DNA of 64,000 nt from Phycisphaerae bacterium (GTDB lineage: Bacteria > Planctomycetota > Phycisphaerae > Phycisphaerales > UBA1924), in NCBI GenBank assembly GCA_030429705.1, contig JAUIES010000001.1, positions 434,001 through 498,000 on the forward strand, in the 5' to 3' direction. Within the stretch, counting starts at the first letter, position 1. The number at the start of each line of letters is the position of its first letter. A program made the position numbers and the translations under genes. Below the pieces are notes generated by a model. It saw only the letters and a list, made by a program, of their open reading frames with translations, ran no database searches and was not told where the DNA came from. Shown piece by piece: positions 42,819 to 52,276 of this stretch.

Positions 42819-43937
42819 TCACCGACCCGGCAAAAAGAAAGTCTTCAGCGAGTCATAGATATCCGTCTTCTGATTCACCCGGCTCGTGATCACGCGCGGC
42901 CCATCTTCATCCGGCCTCCCCTTCGGAAACGCTTCGTGGAGCACATTCACGAAGTTTCCTGACCCATAGGCTGAGTGCACTTGGCAGTATCCGAACATGT
43001 TTGACCGCGGAATCAGGTGCTCATCAAGCAACTTGACACATGCACGATTGTCCGCTTCTGATGAGTTGTCGCCATCCGAAAAATGGAACAGATAGGTATT
43101 CCAGTCCGCCGGGTCATACGACGCGTCGAGCAACTCCTTGCAGCACGCATACGCCGAAGAAATCCGCGTCCCGCCGTCTTCACGAATGGAGAAGAATGTC
43201 TTTTTGTCAACTTCAGTCGCGCGCACATCGTGCACGATGTACCGCGTCTCGATGCCTTCATAGTTCCGCCGAAGCCAGGTGTCGATCCAGAATGCTTCAA
43301 GCCGAACCAGTTCTTTCTGCTCGTCACCCATCGACCCCGACACATCCATCATCAGGATGATCGCGGCGTTCGACTGCGGTTTCTTCACTTCGTTCCATGA
43401 CCGATACCGCAGATCTTCACGCACAGGGATAATCACCGGGTTGGCCGGGTCATATTCACCCATCGCCAGTTGCCGCTTGAGCGCTTCTTTGTAACTGCGT
43501 TTGAAGTTGCGAAGCCCGGAAGGACCGACCGGACGAATTCCTGTGTATTTGTCCTTGACGGTTGTGAGCCGATGCTGCCCGCGCGGTTTGATCCGCGGCA
43601 GTTGCAGTTCTTCTGCCAGAATGTCGGCGAGTTCATCGAGATCGACATCGACTTCAAGGATGTGTCGGCCGTCCTCTTCGCCTCCCGCATTGTCACCTTC
43701 GCCGGGCTTCCCGCCAACAGGGTCGCCCTCGTCGCCTTCACCCATGCCCACGCCGCCGCTGTTATCGCCATACCTGAATGTAGGGATATCAATATCGTGG
43801 ATCGGTATGGATACCGCCCGCTTTCCTTCGCGGCCGATCAACTCATCACGCGTCAGAAACCGCCGAAGATCCTTGCGGATCTTCCCGCGCACAATGTGCC
43901 GAAACCGTTGATGATCTTGTTGGATCTTGCTGACCAT
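42819..43937 (-). CDS. YhbH/YeaH-type VWA-domain protein (DUF444)
   Basis: 372 residues. The N-terminus (QDHQRFRHIVRGKIRKDLRRFL) and the Gly/Asp/Glu-rich stretch at 58-90 are typical for the UPF0229 family. The C-terminal half is a von Willebrand A fold with the MIDAS motif MMDVSGSMGD, then WLRRNYEGIETRYIVHD and EDGGTRISSAY. In E. coli and Bacillus these genes go with prkA (a serine kinase) and spoVR; neither is in this window. The family is linked to stress or sporulation-related signalling. The gene stands between a DUF1080 gene (convergent) and a membrane protein gene (same strand, 106 bases upstream). Confidence 0.9.
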   Translation of the reverse strand: MVSKIQQDHQRFRHIVRGKIRKDLRRFLTRDELIGREGKRAVSIPIHDIDIPTFRYGDNSGGVGMGEGDEGDPVGGKPGEGDNAGGEEDGRHILEVDVDLDELADILAEELQLPRIKPRGQHRLTTVKDKYTGIRPVGPSGLRNFKRSYKEALKRQLAMGEYDPANPVIIPVREDLRYRSWNEVKKPQSNAAIILMMDVSGSMGDEQKELVRLEAFWIDTWLRRNYEGIETRYIVHDVRATEVDKKTFFSIREDGGTRISSAYACCKELLDASYDPADWNTYLFHFSDGDNSSEADNRACVKLLDEHLIPRSNMFGYCQVHSAYGSGNFVNVLHEAFPKGRPDEDGPRVITSRVNQKTDIYDSLKTFFLPGR

Positions 43938-44043
43938 GATTCACCTGTCTATACGAGTCGGATATCGGGCGGATCGACTCGGAACATGCGACAGGCTCGG
44001 AATTTTGCACCAAGTCCCCGCACACGAAGGGATGCGTGCGGGG

Positions 44044-44931
44044 TCAGTGTTCTGCTGGTAAGTCCGTCGATGCCCGCGATCGTGCGAGCAACCCCATGCA
44101 TATCAACCCGACAGGCACCGCGATGAGCACCTCGGCGCTTCTGTTGAGCAGGTCGCCAGTCAGTCCGACAGCCCGGGCAGCATCGCGCTGGAACATCGGA
44201 AACGCGATGCCGATCCCCCACTCGCGGACCCCCAGGCCGCTCCCCACGAACGGAACCATCATCGCCAGTTGACTTGCAGCAGCAAAGACGGCTGCTTGCG
44301 TCACCGTGATGGGATGACCAATGATCATGAATCCAATGGCGTACCGGCCGACCCAAGCGAGTGTGTCCAAATAGCGGGCTGCCAACGCCAGCGCCCAGGC
44401 GGAACGCGCTGCAAAGAAGTTCTGCCCATTGATGCCCGCAACAAGACCGACAAGAACGAATCCAATGGAGGGTGCCCCCACCACGAGCCATACGGTCCAG
44501 GTGTCTGTCATGAAAGCCGCGAGCAATGCTGCTGCGATCACCACTCCGTTGGCGATCGCGGTCAGGATGGTGCACTCGATCGTGACACGCACACTGTCCT
44601 GAATACGAATCTTATTGACACGCTTGTGATAGGCGATGCGGCCGAACATTCCCGGTCGCATCGGCAAGTAATTCAAGAGCCCGGCAGCACCGATCAGCAG
44701 GTGCATTTCACCCAGTCGAACAACGCCAAATCGACGCATCAGCAACCAGAACACAAGACTGGTGAAGTGCCAATGAGCGAATGGCAACACAAGGGCCGCA
44801 ACAATCAAGACCCATGATGCGTTCGATGCCGATTCGAATGCCTGACGCATGGCCTCTTGATTTGTCGCGACAACCCAAACCGCAACGCTCAGCAAGATCA
44901 CACCGATTGCAAAACCGATCAGTCGCCGCAT
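44044..44931 (-). CDS. UPF0104/LPG-synthase-like integral membrane protein
   Basis: 295 residues from the ATG at 44931, at the start of hydrophobic sequence (MRRLIGFAIGVILLSVAVWVV); the frame is open further upstream but reads into the neighbouring gene. Seven or eight membrane helices. NYLPMRPGMFGRIAYHKR and VPFVGSGLGVREWGIG are the two conserved segments of the lysylphosphatidylglycerol synthase transmembrane (flippase-like) family, which includes UPF0104 members without the catalytic domain. Function may be lipid or glycolipid translocation across the inner membrane. It lies 58 bases downstream of the large exported protein gene on the same strand. Confidence 0.8.
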   Translation of the reverse strand: MRRLIGFAIGVILLSVAVWVVATNQEAMRQAFESASNASWVLIVAALVLPFAHWHFTSLVFWLLMRRFGVVRLGEMHLLIGAAGLLNYLPMRPGMFGRIAYHKRVNKIRIQDSVRVTIECTILTAIANGVVIAAALLAAFMTDTWTVWLVVGAPSIGFVLVGLVAGINGQNFFAARSAWALALAARYLDTLAWVGRYAIGFMIIGHPITVTQAAVFAAASQLAMMVPFVGSGLGVREWGIGIAFPMFQRDAARAVGLTGDLLNRSAEVLIAVPVGLICMGLLARSRASTDLPAEH

Positions 44932-44989
44932 CTTTGTGTGATGAGACCGTTCGGCTTCAAAATCAGGTGATGCCGCCTCCAAGGTCGAC

Positions 44990-47527
44990 CTATCTCGCGC
45001 GCACGCGTGCTGGAGGAAACAGGTCATTGATCGAATCAGCACGCGCGACACATGGACGACCTTCATCAAGACGGGCTCGAATGAGGTGGGCGATCGTGGC
45101 AACCAGCGGCGACGCGTTTTCGATCGCGTCATCAAGGACCGGGCTCCGAGGATCCGTCACTCGCGTAATGAGCGTCAACGCTTCGACAAGTTCTGCATAC
45201 TCAGTTACGCGAAAACCTGACCCGCCGACCAAGTTCTGTGCTGCCGTATCAAATGGCACCATCGCTTGTTCAAAACCAGCGGTCGGAAGCATCGCCAGCA
45301 TGTACGCACGCTCGAGCTGCGAGCCGGTCTGAAATCGCGCAGCGAGTGCGTCACGCAGGGCATCAACGGTTTTCTGCGGCTTTGGTGTCTTCAACGGCCA
45401 CGCCACCAGCACAGACCGCGTGAGTTGCATGATTTCCAGCAACGACTCAGGACTTCCAGAGCGAATCGTGACCGCGACATCTTCTTCCGGCAAAGATCGC
45501 ATCGGGTTCTTGCGGTATTCAACAGACTGGGCCTCTGCCGATTGGCACATCGGACCCGGGCGAAACATCGATTTTTCGCCGACGACGAATCCCTGCAGCG
45601 CACGCCATCGGATGCGATGATTAGAAAGACTGTTCAGCGCCAGAATCACGCCAGTTGCACCCAGATCCACCGAGATCACGGCATCCAGTTCTTCTCGCGG
45701 TTCCAGCCGCAGCCGACGGTTAAGTTCGACGACTTCCGGATACACCTCATGAAAAAAGAACATGGGGTTGTTGTCCTTGTGCGGCTGCAGCAAGATACGA
45801 GAGTTGATCGGGCGATCTGCACCCACCGCCAATGGAATCGGTGAGACATTGCGAATCCGAATCCGCACATGCCAAGGCTGCCCGACTTCGACTGGTTGCT
45901 CCACTGATCTGATGCTGAATGACATGAAGGTGCTTGTATCGACGATCATCTCATCGATAAACCGAGGCACTTCCACAGCCAGCGCTTCCAGACCATCGGC
46001 ATGTCGAGAGCGCAGACCGATCGGACCAGCCAGCGACTGTGCATAACCTCGGCCCCACGCGGCGACCGGATGGAGTCCATCCGAGCGGGCCATCTGATAA
46101 AGCAGGTTGGCAGCCTCATCGGTGCGTCCCACCCCTTCAAGTGCGAGTGCACGCACCACGGCGATCAAGCGACCCGATCCCGGTGCAAAGTCAGCCGTTG
46201 CTGCTAGAACACCGGCGTAGTCATCTTCGCTGAACAGAATCCACGGATCAATCGTCCCGACCTGCTCTTCAAAATTCGATGCCGAGTCGCGCAACTGTTC
46301 TCGGGCTTCTTTGGCCTCTTCAACATCGATCCCGGTCCACAGCCGGTAGATCTGTAACTCAATAAGCATTGAAACGGACTGCCGGGCGGCGCCGACTTCG
46401 TCCAGAACCGCAGGCCGCGTCGCCGGGTCCATGATTGTCTTGACCACAAAGTCGACTGATTTGGCGTAGTCGCTCATCGACGATTCGAGACTCTCTTGAT
46501 CGCCGGTCGCCATCGCAGCCATGGCCCGAATGCGATCGAGCGACGGATCGAGCCTGACCTCTCCGGGGCTCACCAGATCATCGGGATGGTCGCCTTGGGA
46601 GATCCGATAGTCATACGCCCGCTGTTCGATATCGAGCAGTGTCGCCAGTTGCAACTTCAACGCATCCAGCGCGGGCTGAGCGCCGTACAACTGCCACTGC
46701 ATCGCAAGACCCGATGGCCCGATCGACTGCGGCGAACTCTTGGATCGATCGAAAAGCGTCACAGCATGCGTAAAGAACCGCTCCGCTTGGTCAAGGACGC
46801 CATGATTTGCCAACACACCAGCGACCGACAGATGCACATTCGGATCGAGTGGATCCGCGTACAACAGACTGAGCATCATCTCGAACTGCCCAACCGGGTC
46901 GCCAACGCGGTCTGCATATAACGACAACGCTATTTGTGCAGCAGCCTTGTTCGTGCCATCAAGTGACAATGCCAGGTCGAGCATCTGCACGAACTGTTCG
47001 TCGTTGCCTTGTTCACGGTAGAGCAGTGCTGCATCAAGCGCAAGACGACTTCGCACCGCATCGTTCAACTTGGCTGCACTCGACCCGAGAAACCGCTGAT
47101 AGAGCGCGAGCCGCTCGTCAGCGGTCTGCATGCGAGCGATCATGGCTGTGATCAGACGAAGTTGCGCGACTGTATCCGTCGGGTCGACACGCACGAGTTC
47201 GCGCGTTGCGTCGATCAACAGGTCGGACTCACCCGTGCCCCATGCAGCTGCCACCATTTTGCGTGCGAGCTCAGGGTCGTCGGGTGTTAACCGATGCGCG
47301 AGTTCGAGCGTTCGCAACGCGATCTCATAATCTGCGGGTGTTGGGCTCGATTGCATGCGTAGCTCGAGCAGCGCCAGTCGCTGCACTTCACGGGCGGTTT
47401 GTTGTTCGAGCGTTTGGCTTGTGGCACTGTCGGTCGGTTGACCATGTGCACCGATCCCTATGAAAAGAACACAGGCGAAAGCAACGCCACGGCTGCAAAA
47501 CCGAGGCTTGAAAATAAAACTACGCAC
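44990..47527 (-). CDS. Large exported protein with TPR-like helical repeats, unknown function
   Basis: 845 residues from the GTG at 47527. The start is chosen because GGAGATA lies about 8 bases upstream and a signal peptide follows (basic RSFIFKPRFCSRG, hydrophobic VAFACVLFIGIG, cleavage near AHG-QP). The first 500 residues are alpha-helical with TPR-like pairs (for example ALRTLELAHRLTPDDPELARKMV and ALDLALSLDGTNKAAAQIALSLYADRVG). The second half has beta-rich stretches (VEQPVEVGQPWHVRIRIRNVSPIPL) like an immunoglobulin-type domain, then more helices. No catalytic motif recognised. It overlaps the upstream membrane protein gene by 70 bases in another frame. It probably acts in the periplasm as a scaffold. 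Confidence 0.7.
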   Translation of the reverse strand: MRSFIFKPRFCSRGVAFACVLFIGIGAHGQPTDSATSQTLEQQTAREVQRLALLELRMQSSPTPADYEIALRTLELAHRLTPDDPELARKMVAAAWGTGESDLLIDATRELVRVDPTDTVAQLRLITAMIARMQTADERLALYQRFLGSSAAKLNDAVRSRLALDAALLYREQGNDEQFVQMLDLALSLDGTNKAAAQIALSLYADRVGDPVGQFEMMLSLLYADPLDPNVHLSVAGVLANHGVLDQAERFFTHAVTLFDRSKSSPQSIGPSGLAMQWQLYGAQPALDALKLQLATLLDIEQRAYDYRISQGDHPDDLVSPGEVRLDPSLDRIRAMAAMATGDQESLESSMSDYAKSVDFVVKTIMDPATRPAVLDEVGAARQSVSMLIELQIYRLWTGIDVEEAKEAREQLRDSASNFEEQVGTIDPWILFSEDDYAGVLAATADFAPGSGRLIAVVRALALEGVGRTDEAANLLYQMARSDGLHPVAAWGRGYAQSLAGPIGLRSRHADGLEALAVEVPRFIDEMIVDTSTFMSFSIRSVEQPVEVGQPWHVRIRIRNVSPIPLAVGADRPINSRILLQPHKDNNPMFFFHEVYPEVVELNRRLRLEPREELDAVISVDLGATGVILALNSLSNHRIRWRALQGFVVGEKSMFRPGPMCQSAEAQSVEYRKNPMRSLPEEDVAVTIRSGSPESLLEIMQLTRSVLVAWPLKTPKPQKTVDALRDALAARFQTGSQLERAYMLAMLPTAGFEQAMVPFDTAAQNLVGGSGFRVTEYAELVEALTLITRVTDPRSPVLDDAIENASPLVATIAHLIRARLDEGRPCVARADSINDLFPPARVRAR

Positions 47528-47775
47528 GACAGTATCTCCATCCACGCAACCAATGACTGGGAAGCATGTCGAAACGCTCGATCGGCGACACACGCGAGGA
47601 ACACGAGATGACCCCCCGCCAGCGCCGACAGACCAATTGCGAAAGCCGGACCGGCAAGCGCAGGTACGCGCGATGCAAGAAGGAACGCAAGAAATCCAAC
47701 GACGATGAGCGAGAATGACCACCCGACGGCAGCCGCCACCAGCAACACATCGACCTTCCGTAATCCGGTCGGCAC
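47458..47775 (-). CDS. Small integral membrane protein (three helices), unknown function
   Basis: 105 residues from the GTG at 47775, which has GGGAG 7 bases upstream; another GTG two codons earlier (47781) would sit too close to that site. Three hydrophobic segments can be seen: VLLVAAAVGWSFSLIVVGFLAFLL, AIGLSALAGGHLVFLACVA and ILSCVVLFSSLGFAAVALLSPVFF. No conserved polar motif. Its last 70 bases overlap the start of the large exported protein gene in a different frame, where both frames encode hydrophobic stretches. Convergent neighbours are absent: rho lies upstream on the same strand. Function unknown. Confidence 0.65.
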   Translation of the reverse strand: MPTGLRKVDVLLVAAAVGWSFSLIVVGFLAFLLASRVPALAGPAFAIGLSALAGGHLVFLACVADRAFRHASQSLVAWMEILSCVVLFSSLGFAAVALLSPVFFS

Positions 47776-47869
47776 CGACACGCTCCCTTCGCAAAGGGGT
47801 AAGTCATACTGCCTACCAATCTATCCGAATGCCGATCGCTCTGCATGAAGTGTGCTCCCCGTCGGGGAT

Positions 47870-49705
47870 CTACCCCATGGCCATCGTTACGAGGAATTCG
47901 GCGTTTGAGTTCGCCTTCTTGAGTCGGCTCTTGAGAAGCTCCATCGCCTCGACCACATTCATGTCGCTGAGGACCTTGCGCAGGCGATACACCAGTTCCA
48001 ACTCCTTCGGATCCATCAAGAGCTCTTCACGCCGCGTGCCCGAAGCCGCCACATCAATGGCCGGATAAATCCGCTTCTCAACCAATCGCCGATCCAGGTG
48101 CAACTCGCTATTGCCGGTGCCCTTGAACTCTTCAAAGATCACTTCGTCCATCTTGGAACCGGTATCCACCAGCGCCGTCCCGATGATCGTCAGCGAACCC
48201 CCGCGTTCGATCGCGCGGGCAGCACCGAAGAACTTCTTCGGCCGCTGCAACGCATTTGAATCCAATCCGCCGGTCATGATCTTGCCCGAATGCGGAATCT
48301 CGGAGTTGTAAGCCCGCGCCAATCGCGTGATTGAATCGAGCAGAATCACAACATCGTCACCGAACTCAACCATCCGCTTGGCCTTCTCGATCACGACTTC
48401 TGCCACCGCCACATGCCGGCTTGACTGTTCGTCGAAAGTCGATGCAACGACCTCGACATTGTCGTTTGCACAGTTACGACGGAAGTCAGTTACTTCTTCC
48501 GGGCGTTCATCTACGAGCAACACAAACACATGCACATCAGGGTTGTTCGTGTTGATCGCACGCGTCATCCGCTGTAGCAACACCGTCTTGCCCGTGCGAG
48601 GCGGCGCGACAATCAACGCACGCTGCCCCTTCCCGATTGGTGCAACAAGATCAACAATCCGCATCTCGATCTGATCCGGTGTCGTCTCAAGAACGAATCG
48701 CTCTTCCGGATGCAGTGGTGTCAGGTCTTCAAAGTTCACCATGTCGTGCACCTTCGCTGGCTCACGACCGTTCACTTCTTCAACGCGAAGCAGCGCGAAA
48801 TATCGCTCCGATTCCTTCGGCGGACGAATCGCTCCACGAACCGTCATCCCTTTACGCAAACCGAATCGACGAATCTGACTCGGGCTGACATAAATGTCAT
48901 CAGGCCCGGGCAGATACGACAACTCCGGGCTTCGCAGGAATCCAAAACCATCGCTCATCACTTCGAGCGTGCCTTCGCCGAACATGATCCCGAGGCGTGT
49001 CGCGCGGGCTTTGAGGATTTTGAAAATCAGATCCTGCTTCGGGATCTGATGGACATCGTCCAGGCCTTCTTTCTCCGCAACCTCGAAGATCTCGTCGATC
49101 TCCATCCGCTGGAGCTGTGTGATCGTCAGGTTGTGTTCGTCCGTCAGAGGCCCAAGTTTTGATGCGATCTTCTCAAGTTCCGCTGCTTCGCGTTCGAGTT
49201 CTTCGTCACTCGGCAGGTGGTCATACCGGTTGCCGTAGTATGCGCCCTCGCCTGATGGCCCGTTGTTTCCGCCGCCGCCTGGTTTGCGTTTCTTGTTCCG
49301 TTTGCGACGATTTTTTCGACCCGGCCCACCTTGTTGATCGCGCCCGCCGCCCGATGAATCGCCACGCGATCCTCGATCGGATCGTTCATTGCGTTCAGGT
49401 CGATCACCCCTCTGCTCGCTATCGGCAGATCGTGTGTTGGCTTCGCCACCAGCGTTCTCACCGCTGGATGAAGGAGCCGTTGACTCGGAATGCTGCTTCT
49501 CATCCGGCTTCTTGGCAGATTCAGACTTTGCTGCCGGTGCAGCTTCTGAGTTGGCATCAGACTTGGTCGCCGCCTTGCTCGTCCGTTTGGTCGTGGTCTT
49601 AGCACTCGGCTTTTTGGCTTCCGTTTCCGTCGAAGCCTCCGCTTTCGCCTTTCGCGTCCGCTTTTTCGGGGTGCTTTTCTCAGAAGCCTCAGTCGTATTA
49701 CTCAT
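47870..49705 (-). CDS. rho: Transcription termination factor Rho
   Basis: 611 residues, longer than the 419 of E. coli Rho because of an N-terminal extension of about 190 residues rich in Lys, Ser, Ala, Glu and then Arg/Gly ([17 protein letters not shown] at about 130-146), probably disordered and RNA-binding. The canonical part follows: Rho_N helices ([18 protein letters not shown]), the cold-shock-like RNA-binding domain ([20 protein letters not shown], residues 251-270), Walker A APPRTGKT (367-374), Walker [11 protein letters not shown], and the Q/R-loop segments up to AMELLKSRL. It is a hexameric RNA helicase that ends untranslated transcripts. AAGGA lies 9 bases before the ATG. Extensions of this kind are common in high-GC and planctomycete Rho. 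Confidence 0.97.
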   Translation of the reverse strand: MSNTTEASEKSTPKKRTRKAKAEASTETEAKKPSAKTTTKRTSKAATKSDANSEAAPAAKSESAKKPDEKQHSESTAPSSSGENAGGEANTRSADSEQRGDRPERNERSDRGSRGDSSGGGRDQQGGPGRKNRRKRNKKRKPGGGGNNGPSGEGAYYGNRYDHLPSDEELEREAAELEKIASKLGPLTDEHNLTITQLQRMEIDEIFEVAEKEGLDDVHQIPKQDLIFKILKARATRLGIMFGEGTLEVMSDGFGFLRSPELSYLPGPDDIYVSPSQIRRFGLRKGMTVRGAIRPPKESERYFALLRVEEVNGREPAKVHDMVNFEDLTPLHPEERFVLETTPDQIEMRIVDLVAPIGKGQRALIVAPPRTGKTVLLQRMTRAINTNNPDVHVFVLLVDERPEEVTDFRRNCANDNVEVVASTFDEQSSRHVAVAEVVIEKAKRMVEFGDDVVILLDSITRLARAYNSEIPHSGKIMTGGLDSNALQRPKKFFGAARAIERGGSLTIIGTALVDTGSKMDEVIFEEFKGTGNSELHLDRRLVEKRIYPAIDVAASGTRREELLMDPKELELVYRLRKVLSDMNVVEAMELLKSRLKKANSNAEFLVTMAMG

Positions 49706-49928
49706 GTTGCAAATCCTTGCGTCAATCCCGCAATCGCTGGCGGGCTCCGGCTTGGTGCGAAACTACGGCAACCAAATCTCAATCAAGTGTCAATCACGAA
49801 CAAAGGCGAATGCCCAGATACAAGCAATGAAATTGTTCGGTGTAGAAAGTCGTCAACGACCGCAAGCTGGCTCGATCACAACGGCTGCTCAGGTACCCGC
49901 GCCACAGAGCGTTCTCTGCGCCAGGTCA

Positions 49929-50549
49929 TCATTCCTGTGTTGAGGCCTCGATAATCTCAGAGAGGATTTGAGCGACCTGACGACGAAGATCGTCAACATC
50001 ACCCGTATTCACTATACGATAATCGGAACGCTCACGCTTCTCTTCCACCGGAATTTGTGTATTTTCTCTCCGGCGCAATTCTTGCTCGCTCCACCCGCGA
50101 GATGCCTTGACACGCTCCAGGCGGGCCTTAAATGGGGTGTCGACGAATACAATTGCGTCCATTTCACCCGCCAGACCCGCTTCAAAAAGCAATGGGGCAT
50201 CAATGACAACTGCGACAGACCCCTTCTGCGCCGCTTGACGAATCAACTCGGCACGCTCCCGTTCGATCATCGGATGAATCAATTGCTCGAGTCGAGAACG
50301 CTCGGCTGCATCTGAAAAGACGATCTTGCCAACCGCACCACGGTCGACCGATCCCGTCACCGAGACGACCGAAGGCCCCCACCACGACACGAGTTGCTCG
50401 ATCACTTCAGGTTGTTGCAACGCCGATCGGCTCAAGGCGTCGGAGTCAATCACCACACACCCATGCGAACTGAAGCACCGGGCAACGGTGCTCTTGCCAG
50501 AACCGATGCCACCGGCGATCCCAATTCGAATGGGCTCAACTGGTTTCAT
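49929..50549 (-). CDS. coaE: Dephospho-CoA kinase
   Basis: 206 residues from the ATG at 50549, overlapping the upstream stop as ATGA. Key motifs: P-loop GIAGGIGSGKST, VVIDSDALSRSALQQPEVI (the CoA-binding D-x-D-A region), VFSDAAERSRLEQLIHPMI, VVIDAPLLFEAGL and the Arg-rich lid SRGWSEQELRRRENTQ. It phosphorylates the 3' hydroxyl of dephospho-CoA, the last step of CoA synthesis, in the cytosol. It is the last gene of a minus-strand block acetyltransferase - hpt - PH-domain protein - coaE, all overlapping. Confidence 0.95.
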   Translation of the reverse strand: MKPVEPIRIGIAGGIGSGKSTVARCFSSHGCVVIDSDALSRSALQQPEVIEQLVSWWGPSVVSVTGSVDRGAVGKIVFSDAAERSRLEQLIHPMIERERAELIRQAAQKGSVAVVIDAPLLFEAGLAGEMDAIVFVDTPFKARLERVKASRGWSEQELRRRENTQIPVEEKRERSDYRIVNTGDVDDLRRQVAQILSEIIEASTQE

Positions 50550-51112
50550 GAGGAAAGTTTCCCCTGCGCCTCGCGAATGCGCGCAGCAATGCGCTCGGGC
50601 GAACGGAGGTACCACCACTGAACGGTGAACTGATCGGTGCCCGCCGACGCGAGACGGATGTGACCGAGTCCAAAAAGCCGGGCCATCAGCGGCTTGGAAA
50701 TCACAAGGCTCTCCAGTCGATCAAGACCGATCTCCCCGATGCTCTGATCCACAGCACCGACCACCGAAAAAGCCCGTTTGGTGGTTAACACATATCGACG
50801 CGTTGCATAGTCAATCGCAACGCGGATAATCGTAACGCCCGCGATCAGGACAATCCCCCAGATCATGATCGTCCGTTCTGTCGGTGTGGATAGGCCGCCC
50901 TGACCTGCCCAGAAACTCCAAACCAGATCAATGGCTCGCACGCACATGAATAGCAGCACGCTGAAGAACAGTATCGTTGAAATCGATCGGACCGGAATCA
51001 TGAAAAGACTGGGTCTCAAGTCGAGCAACACTTCGTCACCCTCCGTGATCATCCCATGACCAATCAGTCGATCGCGCCCTGACACCCGTGTTGAGTCGCC
51101 CGGCTCAGCCAT
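50546..51112 (-). CDS. Membrane protein with bacterial PH domain (bPH2/DUF304-like)
   Basis: 188 residues from the ATG at 51112, overlapping the hpt stop by 8 bases. Two membrane helices (SISTILFFSVLLFMCVRAIDL and TIMIWGIVLIAGVTIIRVAI) are followed by RRYVLTTKRAFSVVGAVDQSIGEIGLDRLESLVI, the typical beginning of the bPH2 fold, and IRLASAGTDQFTVQWWYLRSPERIAARI as its end. Members are membrane-associated proteins of unclear function, often in tandem with metabolic genes. Here it lies between hpt and coaE and is coupled to both by overlaps. Confidence 0.82.
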   Translation of the reverse strand: MAEPGDSTRVSGRDRLIGHGMITEGDEVLLDLRPSLFMIPVRSISTILFFSVLLFMCVRAIDLVWSFWAGQGGLSTPTERTIMIWGIVLIAGVTIIRVAIDYATRRYVLTTKRAFSVVGAVDQSIGEIGLDRLESLVISKPLMARLFGLGHIRLASAGTDQFTVQWWYLRSPERIAARIREAQGKLSS

Positions 51113-51719
51113 GACCTTCCGATGAACCATCCGCAATGACCGTCGGCTTGAGTGTTGCGATTTCCGGGTAATTGCGGTAATACCCGTTGTAGTCGAGCCC
51201 GTAGCCAACAACAAACGCATCCGGAATCTCAAACCCCTGGTAGTCGGGTTTGATATCGACCACGCGCTCGACCTGCTTGCTTAAAAGCACGCAGGTTCGC
51301 ACAGATGCGGCCCCCTGCTCCGTAATCGCCTTGTGAAGCAGTGAAAGCGTCTGCCCCGAATCCAGAATGTCATCAAGAATGACGACATGCTTCCCCTTGA
51401 GATCAGCCGGCAAATCACTTGCCAAGTGAGCCCCTTTGGAGGTGATCGATTCACCAGGGTAACTCGAAACCGCGACCAACCCAAGACTCAACTTGAACGG
51501 GAGTTCACGCACGAGGTCCGCTGTAAAAATCATGGCTCCGGTCATGATCGGGACAAACACCACGCGGCCTTCCGCTTCTGGACTGTTCAGATCCACTGCC
51601 AACTCTTGCTCGAGATCGTGAGCGATCGCGTCTGCCATCTCACGCACACGCTCAGCGATCCGCGTTCGATCGATAAGCACCTTTTCAACTTCAATAAACA
51701 CCGGCGGTGCTCCAATCAT
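51105..51719 (-). CDS. hpt: Hypoxanthine phosphoribosyltransferase
   Basis: 204 residues, slightly longer than the usual 175-185. The PRPP loop is HVVILDDILDSGQTL, and VVFVPIMTGAMIFTADLVREL gives the upstream phosphate-binding segment. SSYPGESITSKGA is the flexible loop and PDAFVVGYGLDYNGYYRN the purine-binding end with the conserved Asp and Tyr. It salvages hypoxanthine and guanine with PRPP. It starts with an ATGA overlap with the preceding acetyltransferase and its stop overlaps the PH-domain gene by 8 bases. Confidence 0.93.
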   Translation of the reverse strand: MIGAPPVFIEVEKVLIDRTRIAERVREMADAIAHDLEQELAVDLNSPEAEGRVVFVPIMTGAMIFTADLVRELPFKLSLGLVAVSSYPGESITSKGAHLASDLPADLKGKHVVILDDILDSGQTLSLLHKAITEQGAASVRTCVLLSKQVERVVDIKPDYQGFEIPDAFVVGYGLDYNGYYRNYPEIATLKPTVIADGSSEGHG

Positions 51720-52201
51720 TCGGACCCTGTTGAGGTTGTGCCATTCCGAATTGCCAATCGTTTGTGGTCAATGCCGGCCTCTTCAAACACCTCAGACTCA
51801 ACCCCCCACCCAAGCCGTTCATAAAAGCCGATCGCTGTCAACTGTGCGTGGCAGAATATTCGTTCGAGTTCGAGTCGACCAAAAGCATAACTTTCGATCG
51901 CGATGATCAGTTGTCGCCCGATGCCTTCGCCCTGCCTCTGCGGATCAACCGCCACCTGGGTCACTTTTCCGCTTCCTACTTCTGGATAATCAGGACGCAA
52001 CAGTGCACATCCCACGACGCGCGGCCCGGATGGGTGATCCACCACCGCCACGAAATGTGCGCTCGATTCTTCCGTATCCGCATACTCCGCGATGAACCGC
52101 TTCATGTCATAACCGATCGGGCGCAGCAACACCGACTCACGCAACTCACACGCCTGTGCATAGAGCGGATGCTCTGTATCGATGGTCTCGATCCGTATCA
52201 C
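51716..52201 (-). CDS. GNAT family N-acetyltransferase (ElaA-like)
   Basis: 161 residues if translation starts at the GTG at 52201 (VIRIETIDTEHPLYAQACELRE); a GTG at 52243 would add 14 residues but has no ribosome-binding site and little family-like sequence. The acetyl-CoA loop is VAVDPQRQGEGIGRQLI (Q-x-x-G-x-G), with FCHAQLTAIGFYERLGWGVESEVFEEAGIDHKRL as the C-terminal end. HKRLAI and RESVLLRPIGYD suggest the ElaA-like branch. It leads the overlapping block with hpt, the PH-domain protein and coaE, and its stop overlaps hpt as ATGA. Divergent from the zinc-ribbon membrane protein gene. Confidence 0.83.
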   Translation of the reverse strand: MIRIETIDTEHPLYAQACELRESVLLRPIGYDMKRFIAEYADTEESSAHFVAVVDHPSGPRVVGCALLRPDYPEVGSGKVTQVAVDPQRQGEGIGRQLIIAIESYAFGRLELERIFCHAQLTAIGFYERLGWGVESEVFEEAGIDHKRLAIRNGTTSTGSE

Positions 52202-52276
52202 AATCGACCCAATCCCTTCGTCTGATGGTTCCCCAACGCACACAGTGTAGACGACGATCCATACACTCTCTCAGCG

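Noticed and set aside
47852-47868. Small hairpin CCCC-GAC-GGGG-type after rho
   Set aside because: Five base pairs and no U tract; could be chance in GC-rich DNA.
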